From assembly GCA_964467165.1 (NCBI GenBank), contig CAYXOL010000028.1, forward strand, positions 1 through 64,000: a stretch of 64,000 nucleotides of DNA, written 5' to 3'. This DNA comes from Clostridium_AD sp964467165 (GTDB lineage Bacteria > Bacillota > Clostridia > Clostridiales > Clostridiaceae). Within the stretch, counting starts at the first letter, position 1, and every line of letters starts with the position of its first letter. This document shows positions 8,398 through 17,681 of this stretch, in pieces. Under the pieces are notes generated by a model that saw only the letters and a program-made list of their open reading frames with translations, was not told the origin of the DNA and did not search any database. A program made the translations under genes and the position numbers.

Positions 8398-10629
8398 TTA
8401 CAAGAAATTATCAAAATTATCTTCTAACCCTTTTACTTCTTTACTTGTTAAACGTGAAAATCCTAATTCATTATATTTACAATTTACAACATTAATAAAT
8501 TCATACCTGCTTAATTGAACTGTTTTAATAATTGCATTCGACCCTTTAAAATAAATGTCATATATGCCAACTGGCACAGTATATTTTTTGATTTCTTCTT
8601 TTAACTTTAATTTTTCTAATTTTATTTTATCTATCTCTATTCTCCCTAATTTGGGATTTACAGACTTTAATAATTCTCTAGAATTTTCATCTATTTCATC
8701 TTTATTATCTTGGTAAATTTCGTTAGGTATTACATCATAAGATATAATATTTCTTAAATTCACATCTTTTTTATCCATTTCATAAGGAGGTATATCTGCT
8801 ATCCACTTCGCAAATTCGTTATACTTAAATTCATAATCGCTTCCTTTTAAGTTTTCTGTTGTTAAATATTTATTTATAATATTTATTTTATCTCTTTCTG
8901 TTAATAAACCATCTATGTCCTTTAGTGCATCTTTCGATAGTTCATATATTTTTCTATCAATAAATCCTTTAGTCCCATTGGTAAGAAGGCTATTATCTAT
9001 TTCTAAAAACACAAAACAATTGGATTCCTCTACAGATTTTACACCTTTTCTATTACACCTTCCAAGCCTTTGAAACAGTCCACTTATATCCGAAAGTTCC
9101 GTAAATAAATAGTCAAAATCAATATCTAAACTTGCTTCTACAATTTGCGTAGAAATCCAGATACACGTCCCAAGATTTTTAGTATCTCCAAACTCTAATA
9201 TTTCACTTTCTTTGGCTGATCTTTCACATTTTATAAATTTACTATGGAGTATATTTATATTTGTATTTGTTACTCCTTTTTCTAAAAGCTCAGTATATAT
9301 TTGTTGTGCTTTTTTAACAGTATTACAAACTACAAGTATTTTATTACTTATACCTTTTTTACTATTCTCTATAAATTTATTGTATATACTTTCTGTGTCA
9401 ATTTGGCTATGATAAACCTTTAAATTATGCCTTTTTATATCATTTATAAATGTTTTTTCTTCAAACTCGATTGGATTTTCTCCTGCCTTTAATTTATCTT
9501 TTATAAATGGTGCTAATGTTGCTGTTAAAATTGCAATCTTTCCTCCAAATTTATTTACCGTTTTAATGCCATAAATCAAATATGCCAGTAAATCTGCTCC
9601 ATACATTTGAATTTCATCGATAACTATTTTTGAATAGGACAATGTAGCAAGTTTTAGTTCATATCCTTGGTACTTAAAAACAAAATCAAATAATTGATCT
9701 AAGGTTGAAATGCTAAGGGGTATTGAAAGTTGCTTACTCTGATTGTAATAATCTATAATATCCATTTCAGAATTATTATCATTATTATAATAGCTTAGTG
9801 CATCTGAATGGAGCAGTGCTAATTTAGATACAATATGATCTTGAGCTAAAATATCTTCTTTAACTCTTTTATATATGGCATTTATTGCTGTTTTTAAGGG
9901 CAATATGAAAAACCCTTTGTTATTGCCAATCCAGTGAAGACCGGCCTCGGTTTTTCCCATGCCGGTTTGAGCAACAACCACAATATTCTTATTGGTATTC
10001 TCCTTGCAAAACTGTTGCAACTCATTCCAATTTGAATCACTATTTTCACTTCTCCATTTTTCTAATAAATTATCAAGTCCACAGTTCAAAAAATCGTTTT
10101 CATATTCAATTGGAATGTCCCCACTTGAGCTGTAGTCACATTTGTGAAGAAATCCTTTTATAAGAATGGCATCCTTATTTTCTGTTATTTTATTTATATT
10201 TTTGGTAGTACTTCTTTTAACAGGATACACTGTAAAATCGCTTAATAGACTTTTTATTAATCCTTTATTTTCTTCGTTCTCTATTGTTCTAATGTTATCA
10301 CAGTAGTTATGGTGATTTAAAACTGCAAAAGCCACCTTATAATAGTCTTCTATATTTTCAAAATCATTTTTATCTATAAAATACAGAGATAACACATTAT
10401 GTGCTATCTCTGTATTTTCATTAAACTTAGTATTATTCTCTATTCTTTTCTGAAACTCTCTGTTTGCTTTACCATAATCATGATATTCGCAAGCAATTCT
10501 TGTAAGTTCGTATATATGCTCGCTCTTAATATACTTTAATTTTTGTAATATATCGAGATTTTGCAATAATTCATCTGTATGCTGCCTTATAGTTTTGTCA
10601 GGTTTTGCTTTGTACTTAGATAAATCCAC
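8398..10629 (-). CDS. cas3: CRISPR-associated helicase-nuclease Cas3
   Basis: Cas3 is recruited by Cascade to degrade the displaced target strand. This 743-residue single-chain form has an N-terminal HD nuclease domain (His17, His50-Asp51 in EYHDYGKA, His77, His106-His107) and a superfamily 2 helicase. Helicase motifs are Walker A QTGMGKT (residues 221-227), DEIQ (338-341), TATLAP (369-374) and a motif VI-like QRLGRCNR. The start is GTG 10629, preceded by GGGGTGG at close spacing; no in-frame ATG fits better. It sits between the Cascade genes and the adaptation genes, as in clostridial I-B loci. All motifs look intact, so interference should be functional. Confidence 0.97.
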   Translation of the reverse strand: MDLSKYKAKPDKTIRQHTDELLQNLDILQKLKYIKSEHIYELTRIACEYHDYGKANREFQKRIENNTKFNENTEIAHNVLSLYFIDKNDFENIEDYYKVAFAVLNHHNYCDNIRTIENEENKGLIKSLLSDFTVYPVKRSTTKNINKITENKDAILIKGFLHKCDYSSSGDIPIEYENDFLNCGLDNLLEKWRSENSDSNWNELQQFCKENTNKNIVVVAQTGMGKTEAGLHWIGNNKGFFILPLKTAINAIYKRVKEDILAQDHIVSKLALLHSDALSYYNNDNNSEMDIIDYYNQSKQLSIPLSISTLDQLFDFVFKYQGYELKLATLSYSKIVIDEIQMYGADLLAYLIYGIKTVNKFGGKIAILTATLAPFIKDKLKAGENPIEFEEKTFINDIKRHNLKVYHSQIDTESIYNKFIENSKKGISNKILVVCNTVKKAQQIYTELLEKGVTNTNINILHSKFIKCERSAKESEILEFGDTKNLGTCIWISTQIVEASLDIDFDYLFTELSDISGLFQRLGRCNRKGVKSVEESNCFVFLEIDNSLLTNGTKGFIDRKIYELSKDALKDIDGLLTERDKINIINKYLTTENLKGSDYEFKYNEFAKWIADIPPYEMDKKDVNLRNIISYDVIPNEIYQDNKDEIDENSRELLKSVNPKLGRIEIDKIKLEKLKLKEEIKKYTVPVGIYDIYFKGSNAIIKTVQLSRYEFINVVNCKYNELGFSRLTSKEVKGLEDNFDNFL

Positions 10630-10639
10630 AATACCACCC

Positions 10640-11731
10640 CTAATTGAAATTAACTATATATGACTTTTCTTTACTTATATCAAAATAAAGATTATCCCTG
10701 GCTGTATCTGGTTCTGCTGCATATTTCGATGCATACACAACCTTCTTTTTTTCAAACATCCGTTTATTATCTTCTATAATATAATTTTTATTTAAATAAT
10801 ACTTTGTTCCATCTGCTGAGGTTCCATTTTTAGATCGCAAATTTATATATTCATTTTTTATAAGGTCATAGCTTATATATGCAGAATATTCGCTAATCAT
10901 CTCATCTTCTATTTCATCTATTACATCCACAACCTCTACAAAACAAGCCTCTTTCACATCCACAAAGTCTTCACTTCTTCCAATTGATTTTAAATTATAT
11001 ATATTGTCTTTAATATCAGTGAGAGTATCTTTATCACTTTTTATATGAAGCACCAATTCTACATTGTTTAAGACTTCATAATATTTCAAAGAGGTTGTAA
11101 TACTTGCAAATCTAGAATATGGTATTTCATGCTCTTCTCTTTTATAGTCTTTGAATCTTTCATTAATTGTTTTTTCTAATTCCTTTATTTCTTTTTCTCT
11201 TTTAGAAATAATTTTAAATTCTGCTGATTTCGACTCATATTTTTTCTTTTTAGTGGCTAATGTTTTTTTACGTTTTTTTATAAGCTCTAAAGCTTTATCA
11301 ATTCTATTTGTTTTAAACTCTTTAATGTTTTCTGATAAATTTCTAAGTGCTCTGTATTCTTCTAGCAATTCTCCATTCATAACCTCTATTGCAATTCCTT
11401 TGCTGAAACAACTTCCTTGGATTTTAGCCTTAGCCACCTTATCAAATGCCGTTGATAACATAGTTTTATTTTTCATTTTCACTAAAATTCCTCTTTCGTC
11501 CATAGTAGAGTTTAAAAAACAATAATCCACATATGGTTCTTTATGCATAGCCTCATATTTGCCCTGAATACTAATATCCATTGGGTGATATTCTCTATAA
11601 CCACAAGCACTGTGTAATGCTCCAATTATTGTAGAAAATGGAGGAAGTGGATATGTCATTTTATTTAAAACTGTTTCTTCTTTTTTATAATTTGCACTGC
11701 TTTGCGTTAGTATAATTCTTAGAACTTCCAT
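10640..11731 (-). CDS. cas5: Cascade subunit Cas5 (Cas5t/Cas5b type)
   Basis: Cas5 caps the 5' handle of the crRNA in Cascade. The N-terminus (RIILTQSSANYKKEE...MTYPLPPFSTIIGALHSACGY) shows the RAMP fold and glycine-containing segment of the Cas5t group. At 363 residues it is longer than the roughly 220-250 of many Cas5 proteins. The extra length includes a Lys/Glu-rich coiled-coil-like insertion around residues 125-205. The ATG start at 11731 has GGGGTG upstream. It is separated by only a few bases from cas7 and cas3, which implies translational coupling. Family call is firm; the role of the insertion is unknown. Confidence 0.93.
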   Translation of the reverse strand: MEVLRIILTQSSANYKKEETVLNKMTYPLPPFSTIIGALHSACGYREYHPMDISIQGKYEAMHKEPYVDYCFLNSTMDERGILVKMKNKTMLSTAFDKVAKAKIQGSCFSKGIAIEVMNGELLEEYRALRNLSENIKEFKTNRIDKALELIKKRKKTLATKKKKYESKSAEFKIISKREKEIKELEKTINERFKDYKREEHEIPYSRFASITTSLKYYEVLNNVELVLHIKSDKDTLTDIKDNIYNLKSIGRSEDFVDVKEACFVEVVDVIDEIEDEMISEYSAYISYDLIKNEYINLRSKNGTSADGTKYYLNKNYIIEDNKRMFEKKKVVYASKYAAEPDTARDNLYFDISKEKSYIVNFN

Positions 11732-11733
11732 AC

Positions 11734-12624
11734 CTACACCCCGTAATATGTGTTAACTTGTTTCCTTAAATCCTCAAAAAATTTAGAAACGCTAATTGGT
11801 GTCAATTCATTTTTAATTTCAATTTCATTTTTAAAGTTACCACCTTCAAGTAGTGCCGCATTGCACCCTTTGGCAATTCTATCTTTTAAATCTGGTGTAA
11901 TTAATAGTTTGTCCTCTTTCACCTTTACTACATTCTCAAAATAATGAGTTTTTCTATCAGTTAAGCCGCCTACAACAAATAGAGGTTCTGCATTGTCTAA
12001 ATTTCCTTTTACCACTAAATTAAGAGTTTCAACCGCATCTAATATAGCGATAACTCTAGCTGCTTTTTCTTTAGCATCAGCTTCTATTGCATCAAAGTTT
12101 TCATCTTTCCCTATCATTTCAAGATCAATAGTTATGCTATACATTTTCATAGTTTTGTCATACTCATATTGGTATGGCATAAGTCCGCATTTCTTTGCAT
12201 TCCCTTTTTCCTGCAGATTTAATTTATTATTATTTGCAAAATTGGATGCAAGATACAGATTATTATGGAATCTTGTTTCATTTACAAAATCATCACAAGC
12301 AATTGCATCTGTCAAATAAAATGAACTCTTTCTGATATATGTATTTCCAGTTGTATTCATATATCCACCTTCTAATGCTCTGCAATTTGTAGCATTTAAA
12401 TCATCACTAACCAGTTTTTGTGTTGCTCCATCTACTGTGGTTTTCAAATCATCGTACATTCCACTTTGTACCATTATAGCGTTTTTAAGGCTCTCTCTGC
12501 TCCTAGTTGCGTAACTCTTGCCATTTTTGAAGACCTTTTGAACACTTGAAATATTTCCTAGTCCCTCACCATAATTAGATGTCATATTTGCCAAAACCGT
12601 AAGTGTTAATGCTTTCTTATTCAT
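11734..12624 (-). CDS. cas7: Cascade backbone subunit Cas7 (Cst2/DevR family)
   Basis: Cas7 polymerises along the crRNA spacer to form the Cascade backbone. MNKKALTLTVLANMTSNYGE with the following GNISSVQKVFKNGKSYATRSRE is the hallmark N-terminus of the Cst2/DevR family of I-B systems. I chose ATG 12624 (296 residues) over the upstream in-frame ATG 12639, because GGAGG lies eight bases before 12624 and nothing suitable precedes 12639. The start overlaps the end of cas8 by eight bases. No disruption is seen. It is expected to be the most abundant Cascade protein. Confidence 0.95.
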   Translation of the reverse strand: MNKKALTLTVLANMTSNYGEGLGNISSVQKVFKNGKSYATRSRESLKNAIMVQSGMYDDLKTTVDGATQKLVSDDLNATNCRALEGGYMNTTGNTYIRKSSFYLTDAIACDDFVNETRFHNNLYLASNFANNNKLNLQEKGNAKKCGLMPYQYEYDKTMKMYSITIDLEMIGKDENFDAIEADAKEKAARVIAILDAVETLNLVVKGNLDNAEPLFVVGGLTDRKTHYFENVVKVKEDKLLITPDLKDRIAKGCNAALLEGGNFKNEIEIKNELTPISVSKFFEDLRKQVNTYYGV

Positions 12625-13963
12625 CTTTTTTTCCTCCATTATCTTTATTAGTTTCGTTATTTAGTGCATTTATAAATGTATAGGCTATGTTTTTATTTTC
12701 ATCAAAATCCTCAAATAAGTCATATGCAAAATCAAAAACAACTCCAGAATATGAAGATAACTGTAATAATATTTCACAAAACCTTTCGGAATCTTTAAAA
12801 GTTATTGCACTGATTAACTTCTGCTTGTAACTATTTACTTTATTTTCCGGAATTTCTTTCATTACTCTTTTAGCACTTCCATAAGCAGATTTCATTTGCT
12901 TATCCATTTTATCCCCTCCATAAATTAATGTATTAATTTTTATAAGTGTTTTGATATTATATGTGTAATTTGTTTTTGATTTTAATAGCATTTCTATTAA
13001 TACATCAATCTTTATATTATTTAGAATGCTATCTGTTACTTCTTTTTCAAGATACCTAACATAGTTATCATTTACTCTATATGGTATTTTAATAGCTTTA
13101 TAATTTTCAATTTTCTCAAATATTTTAATTGCTTCTTTCCTAATATATAATGATTCAAAATATTTTTGTCCCCTGTTTTTGATGATTACCTCAACATCAA
13201 AATCTATAAAGTCAGCTGAATTTTTCAAATCACAGAATAATGTACTTCTAGGATTATCACTATCACTAATTAAGTTATTTGTATTAAAAAGTTGCTTTAT
13301 AGAATAGTTATTATTTATAAAAAATCCTTCATATGATTTTGAAAATGCAAAGGGAATAAAATCAAACTCTTTTTCATCCTCAAATTTATACGTTTTAAAA
13401 TCCCAATTATATGAAATAGATTTACTCTTTTTAGGTGCATCTATATTGTAATTTAGCATTCTACAAATGCTATCAGTTTCTACAAATAAACTGTTAGTAT
13501 TTGCAAAGTTTTTATACAAACTGTCTCCATATCTGTATGTTTCTTTTATCAAAAAAAGTCTATTCACATTAATTTTTTCTAATATGACTTCTTTATTTTC
13601 ACCCGAAAATTTAACTTCTCCAAGAGTCTTTTTCATAATGGAATTAGCTTTTAACTTGTCATTAACTAATTTTATTTGTTCCTCAGTGAATTCGCTATTA
13701 ATTAATACTTGCTCAATTACCCTATGGTGCATAGCAGAATCAAAATAATGCTCAACGAATAGCAAATATCTTTCCTCTGTAATTTTCTCACTATTATATG
13801 ATATTACATCATCATCAATTTCATATAAGTCAGATTCTACCTCATAACCCTTAGCTACAAGATAATCAAAATATTTTTTAAGCCCTACTATACTTGCACT
13901 ATATCTCCAATCAGAGGTTTCCATTTTAGTGTTAAATTTCTCGTTTTCTAATATACTTTTCAT
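12617..13963 (-). CDS. cas8b: Cascade large subunit Cas8b (Cst1-like)
   Basis: Cas8 is the large Cascade subunit that recognises the PAM and contacts Cas3. The 448-residue protein is identified by its position between cas6 and cas7 and by the N-terminal DWRYSASIVGLKKYFDYL segment, typical of Cas8b1/Cst1. The rest is poorly conserved in this family and shows no catalytic motif. ATG 13963 overlaps the cas6 stop by four bases, and its 3' end overlaps the cas7 start by eight, so translation is coupled. Subtype assignment to I-B rests on the combination of Cst1-like Cas8, Cst2 Cas7 and Cas5t. Confidence 0.9.
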   Translation of the reverse strand: MKSILENEKFNTKMETSDWRYSASIVGLKKYFDYLVAKGYEVESDLYEIDDDVISYNSEKITEERYLLFVEHYFDSAMHHRVIEQVLINSEFTEEQIKLVNDKLKANSIMKKTLGEVKFSGENKEVILEKINVNRLFLIKETYRYGDSLYKNFANTNSLFVETDSICRMLNYNIDAPKKSKSISYNWDFKTYKFEDEKEFDFIPFAFSKSYEGFFINNNYSIKQLFNTNNLISDSDNPRSTLFCDLKNSADFIDFDVEVIIKNRGQKYFESLYIRKEAIKIFEKIENYKAIKIPYRVNDNYVRYLEKEVTDSILNNIKIDVLIEMLLKSKTNYTYNIKTLIKINTLIYGGDKMDKQMKSAYGSAKRVMKEIPENKVNSYKQKLISAITFKDSERFCEILLQLSSYSGVVFDFAYDLFEDFDENKNIAYTFINALNNETNKDNGGKKDE

Positions 13964-14697
13964 GGCGTCTCCTTCCTGATTATTTCAATCAATCCAAATC
14001 CACTTGATTTACGACTTCCAATGCCATTTGTATACAAATAATTTAGCAATGCTATATTACCAGTCAAGCTAAAAATTCCTACTGTAACCTCTACAAATTG
14101 TGAATGGTGCCTAACTACAGTTTTTTTGCATCTTATAGGTACCATAGAAAAATTCTCTAAAATCGAAGTTGGCAGCGTATTCGAATTAGCTATTTGAAAT
14201 TCTAATACTTTATTTAGTGCTTCCTCAAAACCTTCTTTTTCATAAGAATAGTATATATCCTTGTTATTCTCTTTGTTATGTTCTCTAACACATAAAGGAG
14301 ATTTAAACACAACATCAATTGTACTTGTTGTAATGGCAACTTCTTTTTCTATGGAAATGTTTTTTACAATCATTGCATTTTCATATGCCAGGGGATATCT
14401 CTTATTCTTTTGCATGGATAATGCATTGAAAAATACTATACCCGTTCCTATATCACTTGTGCTAAATGTAATATTAATTTTTTTATTTGGAACTATTATC
14501 ATTTCTTTTGTAAAAGTGCTACTGGGTATACCTACAGCAAACGTAAATGGTTTGTCTTTTCCTGTTTCATAATAAGTACTAAAGTGTTTACCATTGTCGT
14601 ATACAGTTAAACTATGCTTAAATAGACTCATTATAGCTGGACGATAATCCAAAGGTAATTGTTCATTTTTTAATTCCAATTCTATTTTTAATCTCAT
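13960..14697 (-). CDS. cas6: CRISPR RNA endoribonuclease Cas6
   Basis: Cas6 cuts pre-crRNA within each repeat, leaving the eight-base 5' handle. The C-terminal glycine-rich loop GIGSRKSSGFGLIEI is diagnostic. ATG 14697 (245 residues) is chosen because AGGAGG precedes it by about eight bases; the longer in-frame frame up to 14805 has no comparable site and begins with a cysteine-rich segment unlike the family. The protein starts MRLKIELELKNEQLPLDYR, a typical RAMP strand. It is the first gene of the cas operon, so the operon promoter lies in 14698-14955. Its divergent neighbour is the nuclease-like gene at 14956. Confidence 0.95.
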   Translation of the reverse strand: MRLKIELELKNEQLPLDYRPAIMSLFKHSLTVYDNGKHFSTYYETGKDKPFTFAVGIPSSTFTKEMIIVPNKKINITFSTSDIGTGIVFFNALSMQKNKRYPLAYENAMIVKNISIEKEVAITTSTIDVVFKSPLCVREHNKENNKDIYYSYEKEGFEEALNKVLEFQIANSNTLPTSILENFSMVPIRCKKTVVRHHSQFVEVTVGIFSLTGNIALLNYLYTNGIGSRKSSGFGLIEIIRKETP

Positions 14698-14862
14698 TTT
14701 TTTCCTCCTACAACTATAAAATTCAACGACTTTATTTCTAAGAATAATCCTAGCTTTATTAAATATTCTTACACAATTTACATTTAAACATATGCATTTT
14801 ATCATCCATAATTAGCGTTTTTTTACTTTCAATTACTAACATATTTGTTATATTCAACACAA

Positions 14863-14931
14863 ATTTACAAATACCTTTAAGTTTAATCATTTTTATAAAA
14901 TGATCTATTTATTTTTTTCATATTTGTAAAT
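14863..14931. promoter_or_regulatory. Nested palindrome in the cas6/nuclease divergent promoter region
   Basis: Outer arms ATTTACAAATA (14863-14873) and TATTTGTAAAT (14921-14931) are perfect inverted repeats. Inside them ATCATTTT-TAT-AAAATGAT (14886-14904) forms a second perfect palindrome with nearly the same centre. The location between two divergent genes suggests a shared operator, or a terminator-like cruciform. The binding protein is unknown. Confidence 0.5.
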
Positions 14932-14955
14932 AAATATATAAAAAGCAGATACTTA

Positions 14956-16359
14956 ATGAAAAATCATATTATTATAAATCCTCATGAATCTATAAGAAAT
15001 GACATTTTAAAAAATAAAAATAAACTAATTTGTACTTTAAAAATAATAATTGATGAAAATATATGTGACATTGTATTTATAAATGAACTCGTTATAAAAA
15101 ACCATAAAATCGATTTTTTAATTTTAACTAATAGAGGTCATATAATTATATGTGAAATAAAATCCACAACAAAAAAAGAAGATTTAAGAGAGGCTCTTGC
15201 TCAACTTATTGATTACAAAAATGAAATTAAGAAACTTTCTTATGCTGATTTATTTAGCATTTTAGAAGTGCATACTGAGAAGTTAAGAAACTTTATCCAA
15301 GACAATAAGCTTACAGTAGATATTTTAAAGGAAAAATTTAACAACCTCAACGATGATTATTATACAATCTGTATATCTAAAAATATTAATCATTACAAAT
15401 TAAAATATTACGAAGAATCCTGTAAAAATATTACTAATTCCTTTGTTATTTTATTAGACCAGGATAATTTATCTACTTTTAAGTTTAATGTTGAAAAAAT
15501 AAATATTAATAATAAAAATATTGATAATGAACTAAGCCTCTTACTAGACAATGCTTTAATTAAGATAAAAAAAGATATTTTCGATTCTTTCCAGCCTACA
15601 TTATATGATTTGTCCAGGAAGGTGATCTTATTAGAAAGTTTAAATAAGGATACATCAGATTATTTAAAGTCCATAATAAATACATTAAATTTGAATATTT
15701 CTAAGACAAAAATAACAAATCAACAAGATTATGATGATTTTTTTCCAAATAATTTAGATGTATCAGATGAACAAATTGAAAAACTAAGAAAGATGTTGAT
15801 ATGTGAATATAATGCTCACAGTCCTATTTCTATAAGAAATTTCATAAAGATAATAACCAATAATTCTTCATTTCCCAGTTGGGGTAAAATGCATAAATAC
15901 TTTCATACTACTTCAGTTGAAAAAATACTTAAAGATGGCGGTCTAGAAATTAATGCATACAAAATTAGAACTGATAATACTACAACTAGGGATAATAAAA
16001 AATCTCAAATATTAAGTAGAATATCCGAAATTTATGATGCTAATAGTAATGTAATAACCGAAAAAATACTTATACAAAATAATCTGTCTCCAAATACTAT
16101 TAAATATTATTTTCCATCAATTTACGAAGCCTATAATTTAGCTGGGGTTTGTCCTAAAAATACTTTATCTAAATATTTTACTAGAAGTGAGTTTATAACT
16201 TACTTCAACACATTAATTCTAGAATTTATAAAAAGCAACACTGCTTTTACAGTTAAAGAATTAAATAAACATGGCATTACATTCTATTATATAAAAAAGT
16301 ACTATGGCAGTCTTTCCGGTTTATTGCAGGCTTTCAATATTACTAAAAATAAAGAGTAA
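14956..16359 (+). CDS. Putative PD-(D/E)XK nuclease with C-terminal HNR-like repeats
   Basis: I do not recognise an established family for this 467-residue protein. Residues about 40-90 carry a plausible PD-(D/E)XK core: Glu44, Asp53 in KIDFLIL, Glu67-Ile-Lys69 in IICEIKST, and Gln83 with Tyr87 in QLIDYKNEI. Residues 95-270 are a helical, Lys/Asn-rich linker. The C-terminus holds three similar segments at about 274-331, 350-399 and 409-462, ending in patterns such as YYGSLSGLLQAFNI. These resemble homing-endonuclease-associated (HNR) DNA-binding repeats. It is transcribed away from cas6 across a nested palindrome. A defence or DNA-processing role is inferred from architecture and location only. 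Confidence 0.6.
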   Translation: MKNHIIINPHESIRNDILKNKNKLICTLKIIIDENICDIVFINELVIKNHKIDFLILTNRGHIIICEIKSTTKKEDLREALAQLIDYKNEIKKLSYADLFSILEVHTEKLRNFIQDNKLTVDILKEKFNNLNDDYYTICISKNINHYKLKYYEESCKNITNSFVILLDQDNLSTFKFNVEKININNKNIDNELSLLLDNALIKIKKDIFDSFQPTLYDLSRKVILLESLNKDTSDYLKSIINTLNLNISKTKITNQQDYDDFFPNNLDVSDEQIEKLRKMLICEYNAHSPISIRNFIKIITNNSSFPSWGKMHKYFHTTSVEKILKDGGLEINAYKIRTDNTTTRDNKKSQILSRISEIYDANSNVITEKILIQNNLSPNTIKYYFPSIYEAYNLAGVCPKNTLSKYFTRSEFITYFNTLILEFIKSNTAFTVKELNKHGITFYYIKKYYGSLSGLLQAFNITKNKE

Positions 16360-16393
16360 ACTTACCACCTAGGTTAGCTTACTCTCCATTTTT
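16353..16393 (+). terminator. Terminator after the nuclease-like gene
   Basis: Imperfect inverted repeat AGAGTAAACTTACC...GGTTAGCTTACTCT overlaps the stop codon and is followed by a short T run at 16389-16393. It may also act on the convergent hydrolase gene. Confidence 0.65.
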
Positions 16394-16422
16394 ACCACTT
16401 CTTGCGAAATTAAAACTCTGTC

Positions 16423-17352
16423 CTAACGGGTTTTGTGTATATGTTTACTCTGCTTCTTATATATATAATTTGTTATAACGTCACAATACTTATCTGGTTC
16501 TTCAATTCTAGCATAATGACCAGAAAACTCAAATATAACCACTTCTTTGTCTTGCACTCCATTCATAAATTCTTCTGTTTGTACTTCACAAGTTATTGGA
16601 TCATATTTACCTTTAATTAATAAAGATGGCTTATTTACCTTTGATAATTCAGCAAACACATCATTATATACTCGCCAATCCTTCAGTATTTTCATTCTTG
16701 TATTGGTTGATTTACGCCATAAGTTTCCACCATCTTTAGTTGTCATAGCTATTTTCTCCATTATTTTCTTATCATTTCCATACCACATAAAGTTATTACA
16801 GTTGTCTCCAAGCTCATTTAATGCCTTCATAAGAAGTTTATTAATTTCTTTGTAATCTGTAATATTTTTCAGTTTTTCTAAATATTCTTCTGCCAAAATA
16901 CCATTTCCTAATTTAGCCAATTCATTTGTTGCTGCCTTTAGCATAGAACGCTCTGAAAGTGCAAAATCAAAAGACGGACATTCATATATCATATATTCAA
17001 TACAATCAGGATATAAATTAGCATAAAGAACAGCAAGATACCCACCAAATGAGTGACTAAGCAGTGACCATTTATTTATATGTAATTTTTTTCTTAATTC
17101 TTCAAAGTCTTCAATAATATCTTCTAGTGAAATATATTCTTCATCTAAAATAGCCTCTGATCTCCATACTCCCCTTTGCTCTGGAGCTATAACTTTAAAA
17201 TTCTTTGATAATCTATCCCCCTGATATTGAATAAAATCTGCAACACCAATTCCACCTGGCCCACCATGAATAAATAACAATACTGGTGATGAATCCTCTC
17301 CAAGAATTTCAGTATAGATATCTTTTCCCCTAATTTTATGATAATCTCCCAT
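16423..17352 (-). CDS. Alpha/beta hydrolase, proline iminopeptidase-like
   Basis: This is a cytosolic alpha/beta-hydrolase of 309 residues, the usual length of S33 prolyl aminopeptidases. The oxyanion motif HGGPG is at residues 29-33. The nucleophile elbow reads SHSFGG with Ser101. The family often has GGSWG here, so substrate use may differ. A plausible acid lies in KYDPITCE and the catalytic His in FSGHYARIE near the C-terminus. ATG 17352 is preceded by GGAGG. It converges with the nuclease gene and has no obvious operon partner. Hydrolase fold is secure; peptidase activity is inference. Confidence 0.85.
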   Translation of the reverse strand: MGDYHKIRGKDIYTEILGEDSSPVLLFIHGGPGGIGVADFIQYQGDRLSKNFKVIAPEQRGVWRSEAILDEEYISLEDIIEDFEELRKKLHINKWSLLSHSFGGYLAVLYANLYPDCIEYMIYECPSFDFALSERSMLKAATNELAKLGNGILAEEYLEKLKNITDYKEINKLLMKALNELGDNCNNFMWYGNDKKIMEKIAMTTKDGGNLWRKSTNTRMKILKDWRVYNDVFAELSKVNKPSLLIKGKYDPITCEVQTEEFMNGVQDKEVVIFEFSGHYARIEEPDKYCDVITNYIYKKQSKHIHKTR

Positions 17353-17576
17353 CTAATACATCCTCCCTACAATATTCTTAATCATTTCCTAATTTCTTGC
17401 CTTCACTAAAGTATATCAGAATATAACATTTTGTTTCTGTCTTATTGTGCTTTAATTTGTCTGAATTGATTTATTCTAGACTTACAAAATAGTAACGGCC
17501 TTTTGCTATTGATATTTCAGCCATGAAACTTCTTAATAACACTATTAACATTACTACCCTTACATAAAAAAAGTCT

Positions 17577-17618
17577 AAAAAAATAGCAGCCCCAGTTGCA
17601 ATTGGATAGCTACTATTT
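17577..17618 (-). terminator. Rho-independent terminator of the first MFS gene
   Basis: On the minus strand AAATAGTAGC...GCTGCTATTT forms a stem followed by seven T residues. It sits about 65 bases after the stop of the MFS gene at 17682. The remainder of 17353-17681 shows nothing else I can support. Confidence 0.75.
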
Positions 17619-17681
17619 CTATGATTCTTTTAAATTATAATTATTATACGCTTTATAGCATCATTATCTCTGTTATAACTA

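Noticed and set aside
12625..12639. Upstream ATG as the start of cas7
   Set aside because: The GGAGG site lies between this ATG and ATG 12624, so translation should begin at 12624.
14698..14805. 36-residue N-terminal extension of Cas6
   Set aside because: No ribosome-binding site; AGGAGG precedes ATG 14697 and the family N-terminus begins there.
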